Of a DNA stretch of 64,000 nucleotides, positions 1 through 11,900 are shown piece after piece (positions within the stretch are counted from its first letter, which is position 1; each line of letters starts with the position of its first letter). Under the pieces are notes generated by a model that worked only from the letters and a program-made list of their open reading frames with translations, was not told the DNA's origin and searched no databases. The stretch lies in NCBI RefSeq assembly GCF_020921035.1, contig NC_063152.1, forward strand, positions 31,867,903-31,931,902. Reading direction: 5' to 3'. Source of the stretch: Rhodamnia argentea (taxonomy: Eukaryota > Streptophyta > Magnoliopsida > Myrtales > Myrtaceae). The position numbers and the translations under genes were made by a program.

Positions 1-45
1 ATTGTTGATAATGGTAGTGCCTTGTAACAATAAGTAAAGTTGGTA

Positions 46-91
46 AAAGATAAGATTATTCTATTTTTTTTTTTTTTTGTCAAAGATAAGA
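46..91. repeat. Micro-insertion, T-tract form
   Basis: A 10-bp direct repeat AAAGATAAGA (46-55 and 82-91) flanks a 26-bp insert that is mostly T and ends TTTTGTC. It is a weaker member of the poly(A/T) micro-insertion class, because its flanking repeat is the shortest. Confidence 0.4.
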
Positions 92-265
92 GAAAGTTTA
101 TAATTAAGAAAGAAAAAAATGTTGATAACTAACTCAAATAAAAGTTGCTTGGCAAAACTAGTTTTTAGCTTAATTGTAGAGAATGATTGGTACATAAGGC
201 GAATGAAATGGTAACTCAACATGGAAATTGGACAAATTAGCAAAGATAATAAAAAGTTGGTGAGC

Positions 266-310
266 AACTCAAATGAGAGTTTCTTTTTTTTGGTCAAAAC
301 TCAAATGAGA
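266..310. repeat. Micro-insertion, T-tract then GGTCAA
   Basis: A perfect 13-bp direct repeat AACTCAAATGAGA (266-278 and 298-310) flanks a 19-bp insert: GTTTC, a T run, then GGTCAA. Read on the minus strand the insert is TTGACC followed by an A run. This looks like a target-site duplication around a poly(A)-tailed fragment. Confidence 0.6.
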
Positions 311-360
311 ATTGATAAACTTAACTAGTAACCTAATTAGTAAATTTAAGATGTTTATAA

Positions 361-406
361 GAAATTTAAGTGAACCACAAATAAAAAAAAAAGAAATTTA
401 AGTGAA
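361..406. repeat. Micro-insertion, A-tract form
   Basis: A perfect 14-bp direct repeat GAAATTTAAGTGAA (361-374 and 393-406) flanks an 18-bp insert, CCACAAAT followed by an A run. It matches the other A-tailed micro-insertions in layout. Confidence 0.6.
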
Positions 407-1043
407 GTTGGAAAAAGGAAACAAAATTGTATAGATAAGAGAAGTTGGTAGTAAATTGGTAACTTAAGCGGAGAAAAGTTCATAATCACTCTAATTGAGG
501 CTTGCAGTAAGCAACTCCAATGAGAATCGATAACTGAAAACTAGTGAGTACCTTAATTGGAGAAAAGTTGATAAGTCACACAAATAAAGGCTGGTAGTTT
601 GTAAATATAAGCAGTTGATATGAAAGGTAAATTTAGTAATTAATGATAGAAATTTCTTTTTTTGTCAAATATAAGAGATATTGACAACGACCAAAGTAAC
701 ATTTGTAACTAACTCAAATAAGAATTGGTAACACAAAACTATATGAGAACTTCATCGGAGAAAAATAAAAATCACTCTAATTAAGGTTGGTAATTTTTAA
801 AAAGAGTTGGTAGAACAACTCAATAATTAAGGAAGGTGATAACTCATTGGTGAATTTTAAGTAAATATATAGCTAAAATTGGTAGTAATTCAAATAAGAG
901 CTAGTAATTCAAAACTAATTGATTACTTAACTGAAGAAAATTTAATAAGTCATACAAATGAATGTTGGTACTTTTATGAAATAGCTCGATTGTAAGTTTT
1001 AACCGCTAATTTTTTTTAATAAATTAAAATTAGTTTCTGTCAG

Positions 1044-1084
1044 AGATAAGAGAACTTTTTTTAGCAACAAAGATAAGAGAACTT
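1044..1084. repeat. Micro-insertion, short T-tract form
   Basis: A perfect 14-bp direct repeat AGATAAGAGAACTT (1044-1057 and 1071-1084) flanks a 13-bp insert, a T run followed by AGCAACAA. It is the shortest insert of the class. Confidence 0.5.
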
Positions 1085-1487
1085 GAAAACTTAGGAAAAA
1101 AAAAACAAATAGACTTTGCTAAGTTGTTAACTGACTCAATAAAAGTTGGTAACGCAGCACTAATCGGTAACTTGATAGAAGAAAATTGATAATAACTCTA
1201 CTTATAGTTGGTAATTCTAAAATAGTTCGTAAATTTTACTGTTGATATGTAAGGCAAATAAAAATTGGTAACTCAATAGAGAAGTTGGTAAATTCAGGAA
1301 AAAAGTGGACACTGGTAGGAAATCCAAATGGTAAACTAAAACTAGTCGGTACTCTAATGGATGAAAAGTTATGAAGACTCAAAATAAAAATTGGTAACTT
1401 CATATCAAGGCATATGTAAGAAATGAAAAACAAAAATAAGTAAATGATAAAAGAGATGATAATAAAAATGGGCTAGTAGTTCAAAAA

Positions 1488-1650
1488 ATCTCAAACTAGT
1501 ACACACATACCATATTTAACCAAAGCTAAATTTTTTGTTGCGAAGAATCCCATACCGGCACACCCATACCACATTTACTCTCCAAACTAATTTTCATATC
1601 ATAAAAAATTTCAAACTGGTACATCCGTGACAAATCTACCAAAATCTTAA
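1488..1650. repeat. Fragment of the CAAACTGGTACA subrepeat family
   Basis: Three tandem, imperfect units of roughly 55-60 bp, each with a core like AAATCTCAAACTGGTACAC followed by a TTTACC-AAACTAATTTT segment. The same unit makes up the arms of the inverted-repeat element at 32.27-32.66 kb and the stretch at 6.51-6.64 kb, so this is probably one arm of a decayed copy. Confidence 0.5.
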
Positions 1651-2162
1651 AATAAAATTGGGATAAGTATGGCTCTGATCTACCATTTTGAGATTTTTTA
1701 TGGTCTCAAGACTCTCAACCCTTAAAAAAATTAAAATATGGAAGTTGTTAACTCAAGACAAGTTGGCAATTAATTGAAAAGAAAAATTTGAAAGACACTC
1801 AAATTAAGATTCGAGAATTCCTGTAAGAGTTGGTGAGTTTAAAGCTGACAGTGAATGCTATGGAAGTTGGTAATAAAGATAAGAAAAAATGGTAATTTGA
1901 ATATTGTTAAAAAAGAGTTTATAATTTCATAAAAGTGTCGGCGGGTTGCTACTACAGAGGCCCCCGTTTTATTTCTCTTTTCGTATTGAAACGATGGGGG
2001 ATATTATAGATTATTCATTTTTGGAAAAGATACAAATGAATGAATTTCAATTAGATGACGATAAAATGAATATCAATGTACGCAGTGAATAAAGAAGGTA
2101 GCATCGCTTACATGACATAAGAACACGACACATCGACCACTTATATGATATTTCATCACTCC

Positions 2163-2260
2163 TCATGAGAATTTCGGAGAATTTCATCACTCCTATGATA
2201 TTGAACATGAATTGGACGCCCCCCACCCAAAAAAAAAAAAGAGATTCATGAGAATTTCGG
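2163..2260. repeat. Possible longer A-tailed insertion
   Basis: A perfect 15-bp direct repeat TCATGAGAATTTCGG (2163-2177 and 2246-2260) flanks a 68-bp segment that ends in CACCC plus an A run. It could be a longer member of the micro-insertion class. The first half of the segment also repeats neighbouring sequence (TTTCATCACTCC), so a local duplication plus a small insertion is an alternative. Confidence 0.35.
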
Positions 2261-3768
2261 TGACGTTATTAGCATCATCGTACCTTCTGTCGACCATCTC
2301 CTGATACAACAATTGGTTTTGTCGCGGCCGGAACTCCTCCTGTTTATTTCCTTTGTTGGTACCTCGTGACTTGACCTAAAGCCAAAAGCATCTCGGCGAG
2401 ACCTTCGGCGAACTCATATGTTGGGACAGGGGGCACATTGGAGGGGAGGTCGGGATGCCTTGCCTTCAAACTCAAAACGGCCATTGCGGCTTCAATCGAA
2501 GGCCGAGAGCTAACAATGGGATGACCACACCAAAGCCCCGTTATCATCAAGGCTTTCACCTGTTTCTTGTCGGAATTTCTGCTGAGTCTGGAGTCCACGG
2601 CATCGAGCAACTTCCTGCGCCCACATTGCTTCCAAACCCACTCCACTAGGCCTGGTTGGCCTCATGCCAAGCCGATGACTCTTCTCCCGCATACTATTTC
2701 CAAAAGGACGACTCTGAAACCGTAGACATCGGATTCCTTATTTGCCTTACCCGTTTGATAGAATTCCGGAGCCAAGTAACCCAGTGTTCCTATTAATTCG
2801 GTTGTTTTTAGCCCTCTGGCGTGGTCAGCTAGCCTAGCGAATCCGAAATCTCCCAATTTGGTGTTGAACTTGTCATCGAGCATGGTGTTGCTGGATTTGA
2901 TATCCCTATGGATCACGCATTGATCACATTGTTCGTGTAGGTAGTGCGGTGCCGAGGCCAATCCCCGAGTGATGTTATACCTCCTTTCCCACGTCAACAG
3001 GGTTATTCTGCCCTTAAAGATCTGTCCTCGAAGCTAACTCCTCTCAAGAATTCGTACACCAGAGCGAAGTTATTCGCCTCGTGACAGTAGCCCATAAGTT
3101 GCATCAAGTTTTTGTGCCTAAGTTGGCTTAACGACATCACCTCGGATGCATACTCCTTTGTCCCTTTGTGCGAATCAGGATTTATTATCTTCACCGCGAT
3201 CCTTGTGCGACCGTCTCTTATGTGCCCTGCGTACACCATCCCGAAACCTCCTTTCCCCAAAATCCTATCATCTTCAAAAGAGTCACGCTCTTCAAACTCT
3301 TCATTGGAGAGCTTCTTGGGTCCCCTCTACTTCTCGAGCTCTTCAGTTGATTTCATGCTACGGTCGGTGGCTTCCTCCACCTCTCTCGGTCTCAATCGGT
3401 TCTCTTCGGTTGTCTTAGTTTCATTATCTCCCTCTGGCCAATCATTGATCGGGGTATGGATGGTCGCCTTTCGACCTACCAAGCAAATGAAGTGATAACG
3501 ATCACCACCGATCCAAGGACACCCGCCGTGAGTATAAAGTAGCCACCTCAACCAAGAGTTGGTAACCTCTTACGTCTGGACCTGTAAACGGGACCTAAAT
3601 TCCCATGAGTGGCAGTTGAGAAACCAACATCCACCGACTCTGGCAAATAGTCCCTTAAGCTGAGTGGGGCATGGTAAAGACTGACTGAGTTACTTGAATT
3701 CCCATCAGCATCCATCAACAAGACGCTCAAATTTCTTGAACGTAAGTCCTACGTTATACAACATTAAC

Positions 3769-4522
3769 TTTTGGAAAAAGTAATGGAATGTAGTAACAAT
3801 GTGGTCGGACTTTGAGGCGTGTAATCACTCTCTTTTAGGATCAATTTGCCCCACAAAGTTGCTATAGGTTTCTGGCAAATTCCCTTCAGGATACAACAAA
3901 GTCGCGATGAGATTACTGGATAGCAATTCCAGTAAATCTCCAAAAACTCTCTACGAAACAATGAAAATTGGTTGTCTCTCTTTTGAAGGAAAACGAAAGA
4001 ATAAAAGTTGTCCACAGAAATTGAACAGAATTGTCCTTTATATAATACTAATGGAACACACCTCTTGGTGTCCAAATTGCCCATGTACGAACGTTCCTAT
4101 TCATGTCCGAAACATCACACCAATTCATGTCCGAAACATTACCATTCGGACATGACTGTTCGTGAGTGACAACAATCATTCGAACACAACCGTTCGTAAG
4201 TGACAACCGCCATTTGGACGCAATTGTTCATATCTGAACAGTCATGATTAATAATATAGAATATAAATATATAAAAAAATTGATTTAGAAAAAGAAAAAA
4301 TAATAATTAAGGTTTATTTCCGTCCGCGGCGCGCAAGCGTGTAAAGTGCTAAGTGCGTCTAATAATCGCGCACCCGCACGCGGGTATAGTGGGGTCAGCT
4401 CACTTGCCCATTTCTTTATTCCGAAAGACTATTGTGGCCTTCTAACTAATAAAGAGACTTGCACCCTACTTTCTATCCTATGTGGGATTGAAAAGGCAGC
4501 TTTTGTTTTAACAAACAAACTT
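3769..4522 (-). mobile_element. Solo LTR-like insertion in the lectin pseudogene
   Basis: A 754-bp insert bounded by a perfect 10-bp direct repeat CAACATTAAC (3759-3768 and 4523-4532). Removing one repeat restores collinearity with the intact paralogue, so the edges are well defined. Read on the minus strand the insert starts near TGTTTGTTAAAACAAAAG, has a cached-promoter look (a TATATAAAGG box in its right half), and contains two copies of TTCATGTCCGAAACAT. It has no coding frame. The layout resembles a solitary plant LTR, but the 10-bp flanking repeat is longer than the usual 5 bp, so a DNA-transposon origin is not excluded. Confidence 0.5.
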
Positions 4523-4639
4523 CAACATTAACCAACCCACCATTCACGGTTTTGTTCAACCATGGGAAGGTGACATTGGCTGCGGACTTGATGTTGTTTA
4601 AATCTATACCAGCATGCGGAACATTCCCATCCTAGAGAT

Positions 4640-5771
4640 TCTTGAAAGTGTTCAGAGACATTTGTTCCATCTTTGTACTCCATGTACGACTCCTTTTTAT
4701 CAAGCTTGTTATGTTTTGAGATCCCCGCGTATGTCCATTCCAGATTTCTCCATAAAACATAAGCCTTGTCTTCTTGGGTGAATTTTTCAAAGATGCTATG
4801 ATCAAGCCACTTTCCGACGGTGGCAACACATCTTTTGTTGAGGGTAGTCCACTCATCCTCCTCCTCTTCTTCTTCTGCTGTGAATTTCAAGGTTTTTGAG
4901 GAGTCTTCTCCTACCTCTCTAGCTATTGGTGCTTTGGGGACTAGTGCCGGAGTCTTTACCAAACCCTTTGGAGGCATTCTTGTCTTGATCGGCCTTTGCA
5001 GGCCTTTGATGTACAGATGATCCTCCATCTTGTACCTCCATATTGCATAATTTGTAACCGTGAGCTTGATCATGTTGTCCTTGTCTTCTGATATCTTTTA
5101 AAACCCCAGCTCTGATACCATTTTGTTGTAAATTAATTTGGATCGCAATCAATCGCAGCGAAATTTTAACTGTCAGATTCTCGCAATATGTGGGCTTTTA
5201 TCTCTTTGGAGAATGAACATAAATAACACAACAACAAGAAACAAGAAGAACGATACACTACAAGTTTTTACATGGAAAACCCAATGTGGGAAAAATCACG
5301 GGACGTTGGTCCAAGAATTGCTCTACTATGATCAAAGGATTACAATTGACACTCTAACGACATCTCTCTCTCTCAATAAATCCTCACAATTGTCACAAAA
5401 CACACTCATTTGATGAACTTTCAAGATCCCACGTGTTTACACATTGTTGAGAATTTTTGCAATCTCTCTAGAGTATTTTCTAGTGCACACTCCTCCATCC
5501 AATCGCTCTATTTCTAGTGGTAGGTCTCCAACCAAATTAAAATCTTACCTAATTGATTTTGCAATCAACTCTTGATTAGAAATCTCCTAAAAGGATTGGA
5601 ATTCCTCTAATTTGGGCAATCACTAAAATTGATTCTATCCTGCTATTATTCCTTTTTAGCGTCGTACCACAATATGACTCCTTCATATTAGATATTCTTG
5701 AAGAGCAATCATCCGGATCTTTTAAATCAAATCCCGAACATGTTGGCCTGCTCCCAACATCTTGAAAGTGT
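4640..5771 (-). mobile_element. Truncated Copia element: one LTR, primer site and partial gag
   Basis: This fossil is read on the minus strand. The LTR (5759-5124, about 636 bp) starts TGTTGGGAGC and ends ACAACA. Next comes a canonical primer-binding site TGGTATCAGAGC (5120-5109, initiator-Met type), then a Copia gag start (MIKLTVTNYAIWRYKMEDHL) running to about 4650. Everything downstream of mid-gag, and the second LTR, is absent. The element is therefore a fragment, not a whole copy. A 12-bp direct repeat TCTTGAAAGTGT lies at both edges (4640-4651 and 5760-5771). Confidence 0.75.
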
Positions 5772-6264
5772 CAACCTCGATCACGACATAAGAGCCCTAA
5801 GGAAGACCTAGATATGCTTCTCCCATGTCGCATGTGGAGCCCCGAGGGGCAACAAAGAAGGCCATCCAATGCCAAACACAAACTGGGCAACAAAATTTAC
5901 CGCAATCCCCGTGGCCTTGTCCCAAAGATGCACTTTCTTGCAATACGTAGCTTGGCCGCATTCCCTGTTCGGGCTCCCGGTTCCGCTGGATTGGGTTGAG
6001 ATTTAGGTCAGGAGATAGCACAGAGGCATTCCCCCGAATGTCTAGGAGCTTGAGATTGAGGCTCTCTGAGCCAAAGGACGGAAAATTGAAAGATGTGTTG
6101 TTCAAGCGTGTAGCTGAAGCTAAAACGGTATGAGCAGGGAGATCATGAAGACTAATACTAATGTGGATGTGGGTGCTTGAGGCTGATCTTTTGTCTCCCA
6201 AAACCTTTCATGTTGGATGTTCTAAAATATCCGGCCGATTAAAACCGAAAAAGTGGTCAAAGCG

Positions 6265-6480
6265 ATGATCAACTTTTTATTAACATTTCTTAAGCTCATT
6301 TTAAATTTACCAAATGTTATACAAAACGTCTAAGTTTAATTTAGGTGATTTAATTTATGCTTTCTCCAACTAAGTAATCATCTTGTTTCGAGCTAACAAA
6401 TAATTGGAAAAAGTCTCTTAAATAAAAGTTTGTGTAAGGAATGTAAACAAAATTTGGTAAATAAATCGGGCGAAAACACT
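6265..6480. repeat. Copy of the 20.94-21.04 kb AT-rich repeat end
   Basis: The segment from ATCAACTTTTTATTAACATTTC to about 6385 is collinear with 20935-21040, including the phrase TTTAAATTTACCAAA and a GTGATTTAATTTAT block. It is probably the end of the GTTGGTAAC-type repeat. It carries no coding potential. Confidence 0.5.
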
Positions 6481-6514
6481 ATTTTAAATAATTAAAAAAG
6501 AGTTAATACCACAA

Positions 6515-7230
6515 AAAATCTCAAGTTGGGACATTTATAATAAATTTACCTCAAATTATTTTTTAACTATAAAAAATTCCAAACCGGTACACTTGTAATA
6601 AATTTATCCGCTGTTAGTTTTCTTAATATTTTAATAGCTTTTTGAACTTTTTTTAATACATTTTTGACTATTTGTTTTCTTTAGTTTTTCTTCCAACTGT
6701 GGCCGGTGAAACTCGCCGGCCACCGGCAAGGGCTGTCATGAGAGCTTCGTGACCCTCGCCGGCCTCGCTCGTGGTTGGGGAGGCCATGGCCACCTTGGCT
6801 CACGGCCGACAAGGCCCTAAAGAGGCTGGCCGAGCATTGCGATGGCCCGGGTTCGTGAGGCGTAGTCTCGGGCAAGGCCACCTCGCTCGGATTAGAGCAA
6901 GGTCGGTCTTGCCCTTGCCTAGATCCGGGCAAGGCGGCTTCGCCCGTGGTCGTGATGGCTTCGCCCGGCGGCCACTCGGCTCCAGCGACCCTCATCGGCA
7001 ACAATGAAAAGAAAAAAAAAGAAAGAATAAAAAATATATTAGAATGCTATTGAAAATTATTCACGTCGTTGTTCGTAGGCCAAATAGACTGAATTGACAA
7101 AAATGTAAAAGGTTCGGGAATGACTTGGCATAAAATGATTTGGGACTGAATTTGCAAAATTGCAATAGGTTTTCGATTTTTTGGTAATTTTCCCCTTGAA
7201 AAGGTGGAGTTCCAAATGTTGTTCGGGATT
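6515..7230. repeat. Dispersed element with AT-rich arms and GC-rich core
   Basis: The left part (6515-6640) is made of CAAACYGGTACAC-type subrepeats. The centre (6690-7005) is a GC-rich block rich in GCCGG and GGCAAGG words, with open frames on both strands that reflect composition only. The right part (7060-7200), read on the minus strand, has ACCTATTGCAATTTTGCAAA and TTCAGTC words shared with the arms at 22.65-23.4 kb and 48.37-48.57 kb. I interpret it as one or two non-autonomous elements. No transposase is visible and the exact ends are unclear. Confidence 0.4.
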
Positions 7231-8439
7231 CCTTAGTGATAACAAGAGGAATCAAACATAGTGGTCGATATGAATTTGGTGATACAGTGATAGATTTCAT
7301 TGCAAAGGTGGTGGATACATATGTTCGAGAGTTAAAATTGTGACGTATGAGTCTTGGGCTCATTAACGAGAGAATCCTGAAGGTTCCGAGGGAAATGAAT
7401 TTATTGTGTGGTTGAAAAACCAACCGCATCAAAAATTGAATGTATGTAGGTAGTGTGACTTATCGAAATGGCGGAAATTACAATTCAACATGACTATTAG
7501 AGATACCATAGAGATTGTAGAGTTGATCTACTTGGATTTTCGTGGGTTGTTGCAATTTCTTTTGAAGAAGAGTTTCAGGATTATGTGGATAACTACTCTA
7601 GGAAGACCTGCATGTTTGTACTTAGGCACAATTTTGATGTTATTGTTAGGATTAGTTGAAAGTGTTCATAAAAAAGGAAACTTGTAAGATGATTAAGCAT
7701 GAGTAGAATAATAGAAGCATGTGAATAGTTTTGGAACTGTAAAATGAATTATGCATGAAGGACATTAACAAAGAGATTCTTTTCAATTTAGATCCAATGT
7801 TAGATGTAGCCACTCATCAACGGTGAGAGTCTAAGGGAAAATCGATCTATGCACATCAAGAAGACGTAATGTATTAAATTCAATGTATCCTCGGACCTCG
7901 ACCGAATCTCTCCCGGCCCAACTACGAGGAAGTCTTTTGGATGATGCTAACCATTTGAAATAGGTAGAATCATCGGCCAAGGTGATGAGATGATAGATAC
8001 AACATACGTAATGGACGATTTTTTTTTCTAAGAGGTTTACGGGGTTCGGGTTCTCCGACTAGACCGATGACTCGATGCATGACGAGAGTGAAGTAGAGTC
8101 AAAAGCTTTTTAGCCTTTTCCTAAGATGATGTCCGGCTTTGTTTATTTCTTGTGAGTCTTATTTCTTCATGCCATTTATTTATTTATTTTGGTCACAAGG
8201 AAAGTTTTCATTTCACTCGAAAGAAAGGTACATAACTTCAAGATAAAGATACAAAGCAAACAAAGCAAATAATTCTTAAAGATAAATCAACTCGGTACAT
8301 ACCTGTCACAGAGACTCACTCATTCCACAAAGACAGGATCTGTCATAATGTTAGACGATGTAGCTACGCAATACCGAGAGTGTGAACAAATAACGGGCAC
8401 ACCTAAAGAACATCTTTCTATACTGTCCATGGATGTCAT
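7231..8439. other. Intergenic DNA, nothing recognised
   Basis: AT-rich DNA with short open frames only. I see no conserved protein motif, RNA gene or clear terminal repeat. It separates the lectin pseudogene and its upstream repeats from the large Copia element. Confidence 0.5.
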
Positions 8440-8967
8440 TGTTGGGGTAAACTTGAGAATCTGATGAAGATAGAGAAGTAGAAATAGATCCTTGATGCTT
8501 TGATGCATGATAACGATCACTGTCCTTAAAGTATTATTTGCCCCACTTTTGTTGCTGCCAGGTTTAGAACAAATATACCTCCAGGATAGACACCAAAGCC
8601 GCAGAGAAATAAGTTCAGCAATTACTCAATCTCGCAGAGAAATAAGTTCAGCAATTACTCAATCTCTCTCTTGGAAATTTCATGTTGAATGCGTTGTGCG
8701 TGTATAAAAGAGAAAAGACGAAAAGAGTTATATATCCGTGAAGTTATGAACAGTTGTGATTAATATCAATAACGTACGATTTGGTGTCCATTCAAAGATA
8801 CCAAATCAATACAACTCTTGGGAATAGGTACCTTATCCCTAACTATCACCACTCTTCACATTTAAAATAACTTCCTTTCAAAACTGTCAATAACATCTCT
8901 TTCGAAACAAAGAGTCATCTCTTTTCATTGAAGAGTCATATCTTTATGATAACAAACTATTTCAACA
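8440..8967 (-). repeat. Left (3') LTR of the Copia element
   Basis: 528 bp, starting TGTTGG and ending CAACA. Apart from a 33-bp tandem duplication (8600-8632 repeated at 8633-8665) it has the same length as the other LTR. A TATAAAAGAGAAAAGACG segment is shared by both. Confidence 0.9.
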
Positions 8968-11900
8968 ATCCTCCACTTAGTTTGTTATCTACACTAATTT
9001 ACATAAATACATACATACAAGAAGGTATCTGTTAAGATTTGAACCTTCAATTAGTGTAAATAATTTCATTAACGAAATCAATGGTAGATAAAATTTTGAA
9101 CTATGATTGCATTTGCTAATCAAACTATCACACACACGAATTTACATACATTCTGTTAGAATTTTCCCATGCCTCAGCACTTTTATGGCCTTGTGCTCCC
9201 TCCCGCATTTTACAAAGTTCATCCAACTTTTGTTGAAGTGGCACCACTTCTTATATTTATATAGGTGAAGTCCTTAATTTATCACATTAGCATTCCCTTG
9301 CTAAAAACCTTGAACCTTATTAAGGGTGTTCTCCTACACTCATCCTCCTAACTTTGCATGAGTACCAACCTTGTGCCATAGTACTCGTTCACCGTCAAGT
9401 TGCAATAGCTTGTTACCCATTTAACTTTAATAATTTCATTAAGAAATTATAAAGTTGGGTTTCCACTATACTTGACTATTATCAATTGGTCTAAGACCCA
9501 TTACTTTGGCAGTGCTATTTATTAAACCTCTCGAGGGTCCTTTAGTGAATGGATCGGCCAAGTTATTATTTGTTCAAATATTTATTATTTGAAATAATTC
9601 CATTAGTAATTAGTTGTCGAACATACTCATGTCACAAACTAATATGTCTAGATTTTTCATTGTATATTTTATTATATGCCCTAGACATAGTTGCCTCACT
9701 ATCACAATGTAAAAGTATGGCTGCCATTGATTGTAGCCACAACTCTATGTCCAATAGAAAATTCACCAGCCATTTAGCTCCTTTACCAGCCACCGATAGT
9801 GCTATAAATTCATATTCCATCGTTGAATGAGCTATACAAGTTTGCTTCTTTGATGCCCAAGAGACCGCACCATTCGCAAGCTTGAAACCCATCTAGATTT
9901 TGACTTGTTATCAATTATGTTAGTTATCCAACTAGCATCTGAATATCCTTCCAATACTGCTGGTTGTCTTTTACAAAATAGACCATAATATATTATTTTC
10001 TTTCAATAACCAAGAATTCTACTTATGGCCTTCCAATGTATAGTACTGGGATTACTAATAAATCTGGATAATTTACAGACAAGGAAAGCTATATCCGGTC
10101 TAGTGTAGTGCATAGCATCCATCAAACTTTCAATCACACTAGCATATTCTAATTGTGCTAAAGGTTGTCCAATATTTTTCATCAATTTCATTGATACATC
10201 ATATAATACATTTGTCTCGTTGATTCCCAAGTGCTGATATTCTTTGAATGATTTTATTCACATAGTGGCCTTGACTTAAAGCATAACCCCCACTATGTTT
10301 GATTACTTTGATACCCAAAATTGTATCCACTTCTCCCAAATCTTTCATTTTAAATTGAAAAGATAGATACCTTTTAATTTCATCTATACCATGCATAGTT
10401 GTACCAACAATCACATATCATCTACATATAAGCAGATTATAACTCCAAACTCTTTAGTAAATTTTGAGTAAATGCACTTATCAATATTGTTATGTTTAAA
10501 TCCATTTGATAAAATCACTAAATCAAATTTTTCATGCCATTGTTTCGGTGCTTGCTTCAAACCATATAATGATTTATTTAACTTACAAACATTATTCTCA
10601 TTTCCAAGTAGAACAAAACCTTCAAGCTGTTCCACATATATCTCCTCTTCTAATTTACCATTTAGAAAAGTTGTTTTAACATCCATTTGATGCACATGCA
10701 ATTTATAAATTGATGACAAAGCCAATAGAACTCTAATAGATGTTATTCGAGCAACTATGCGTATGTATCAAAGTAATCAATTCCCTTTTTCTGCTTATAA
10801 CTATTTGCTACCAACCTTGCCTTAAAGGTTTGTAATGTACCTTCAGGGTTATACTTTCTTCTAGATACCCACTTGCATCCAATTGGATTTGATTTAGGAG
10901 GCAAGTCTACTATTGTCCATGTATTGTGAGCAATAATCGAATCTATTCCATCATTAATTGCTTCTTTACAAAATGATGCATCTCTAGTTGCCATTGCTTC
11001 ATCGAATGTCCTTGGATCTTCATTCAACTAAAATAACATGGGTAATTTATTCAGAACATTTTTCCTATCTCCTTCTACTATGAGAGTTACAAAATCAGAA
11101 TCGAAATCTTTTGCTTTCTTCACTCATTGACTTCTCCTTGGCTCACTTGCCGAATCAAATAGTTTTCTTTTAATTGATGAAGGATTGCTTACATCAATTG
11201 CTATTTGTGAATATGATGAAGTATCACTTGAATCTTTAAGAAACTTGTGTTCAAGAAATTCAACATCTCTTGATTCCACAATTACATTAGATACAACATC
11301 CAATAAGAGATAAGCCTTAGAATTTTCAGCATATCCAATAAACACACCTTTCAATGCTCTTGGTCCTAATTTAGTTCGTTTAGGATCGGGAACTCTATAG
11401 TATGCAAGACATCCCATACTGTAAAGTATTGGATATTTGGTACCCTTCCTTTCCATAATTCATATGGAGATATCTTAAATTTCTTTGAAGGAATTTTGTT
11501 GTGAATATGACATGCAGTAAGAAGTGCTTCTCCCTACGGATTTATGGCAATTGTGCTTGTAAGGTCATGGAATTAAACATAACCACCAAAATTTGATTCT
11601 TTCTTTCTTCCAATCCATTTTGTTGTGGTGCATAATGTGCACTTGCTTGATGCACAATACCATTTTCTTTACAAAATGCAGAAAAGTCTAATGAGAAATA
11701 TTCTTCTCCACGATCGCTTCTCAAAACCTTGATTTTTGCGTCCCTTTGATCTTCAAAAATAGCCTTGTATATCTTGAGCATATCAAAAGCTTGATTTTTT
11801 TTTATTTCATTAGGTAAACATGAGTATATCTAGAGTAATCATCGATAAATGTAATCAAATAACGATTTATGCCTCTAGTTATTACACCATTTAATTCGCA

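Larger units (their letters stand above)
1..1920. repeat. AT-rich domain of degenerate GTTGGTAACTCAA-type repeats
   Basis: No gene is supported here. The stretch is built from a short motif close to AGTTGGTAACTCAAAT, recurring about 17 times with irregular spacing (for example near 40, 256, 445, 725, 825, 880, 1145, 1265, 1285, 1390, 1830 and 1868). Reverse-complement versions form the stretches at 16.56-16.76 kb and 20.48-21.04 kb. The open frames at 61-297 and 1236-1433 are low-complexity products of this DNA. I see no terminal repeats or coding capacity, so the origin (old satellite or eroded transposon) is unknown. Confidence 0.6.
2344..6211 (-). pseudogene. L-type lectin receptor kinase pseudogene (copy 1)
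   Basis: This is a dead paralogue of the intact receptor kinase at 14118-16061, on the same strand. The lectin start lies near 6211-5800 and still shows VLASATRLNNTSF and FFVAPRGS. Lectin strands resume near 3730 (VLLMDADGNSSNSVSL). The kinase follows: glycine loop GKGGFGMVYAG near 3260, HRDIKSSN and DFGFARL in 2997-2662, and the C-lobe in 2646-2344. The kinase is split over three frames, the juxtamembrane and membrane part is eroded, and the lectin half is interrupted by two retroelement insertions (3769-4522 and 4640-5771). No full-length product is possible. Family assignment is firm because long runs match the intact neighbour; whether a truncated kinase transcript survives cannot be told. 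Confidence 0.9.

Noticed and set aside
6681-7007. Overlapping frames on both strands in a GC-rich block
   Set aside because: Frames exist on both strands because stop codons are rare at this composition; no conserved domain.
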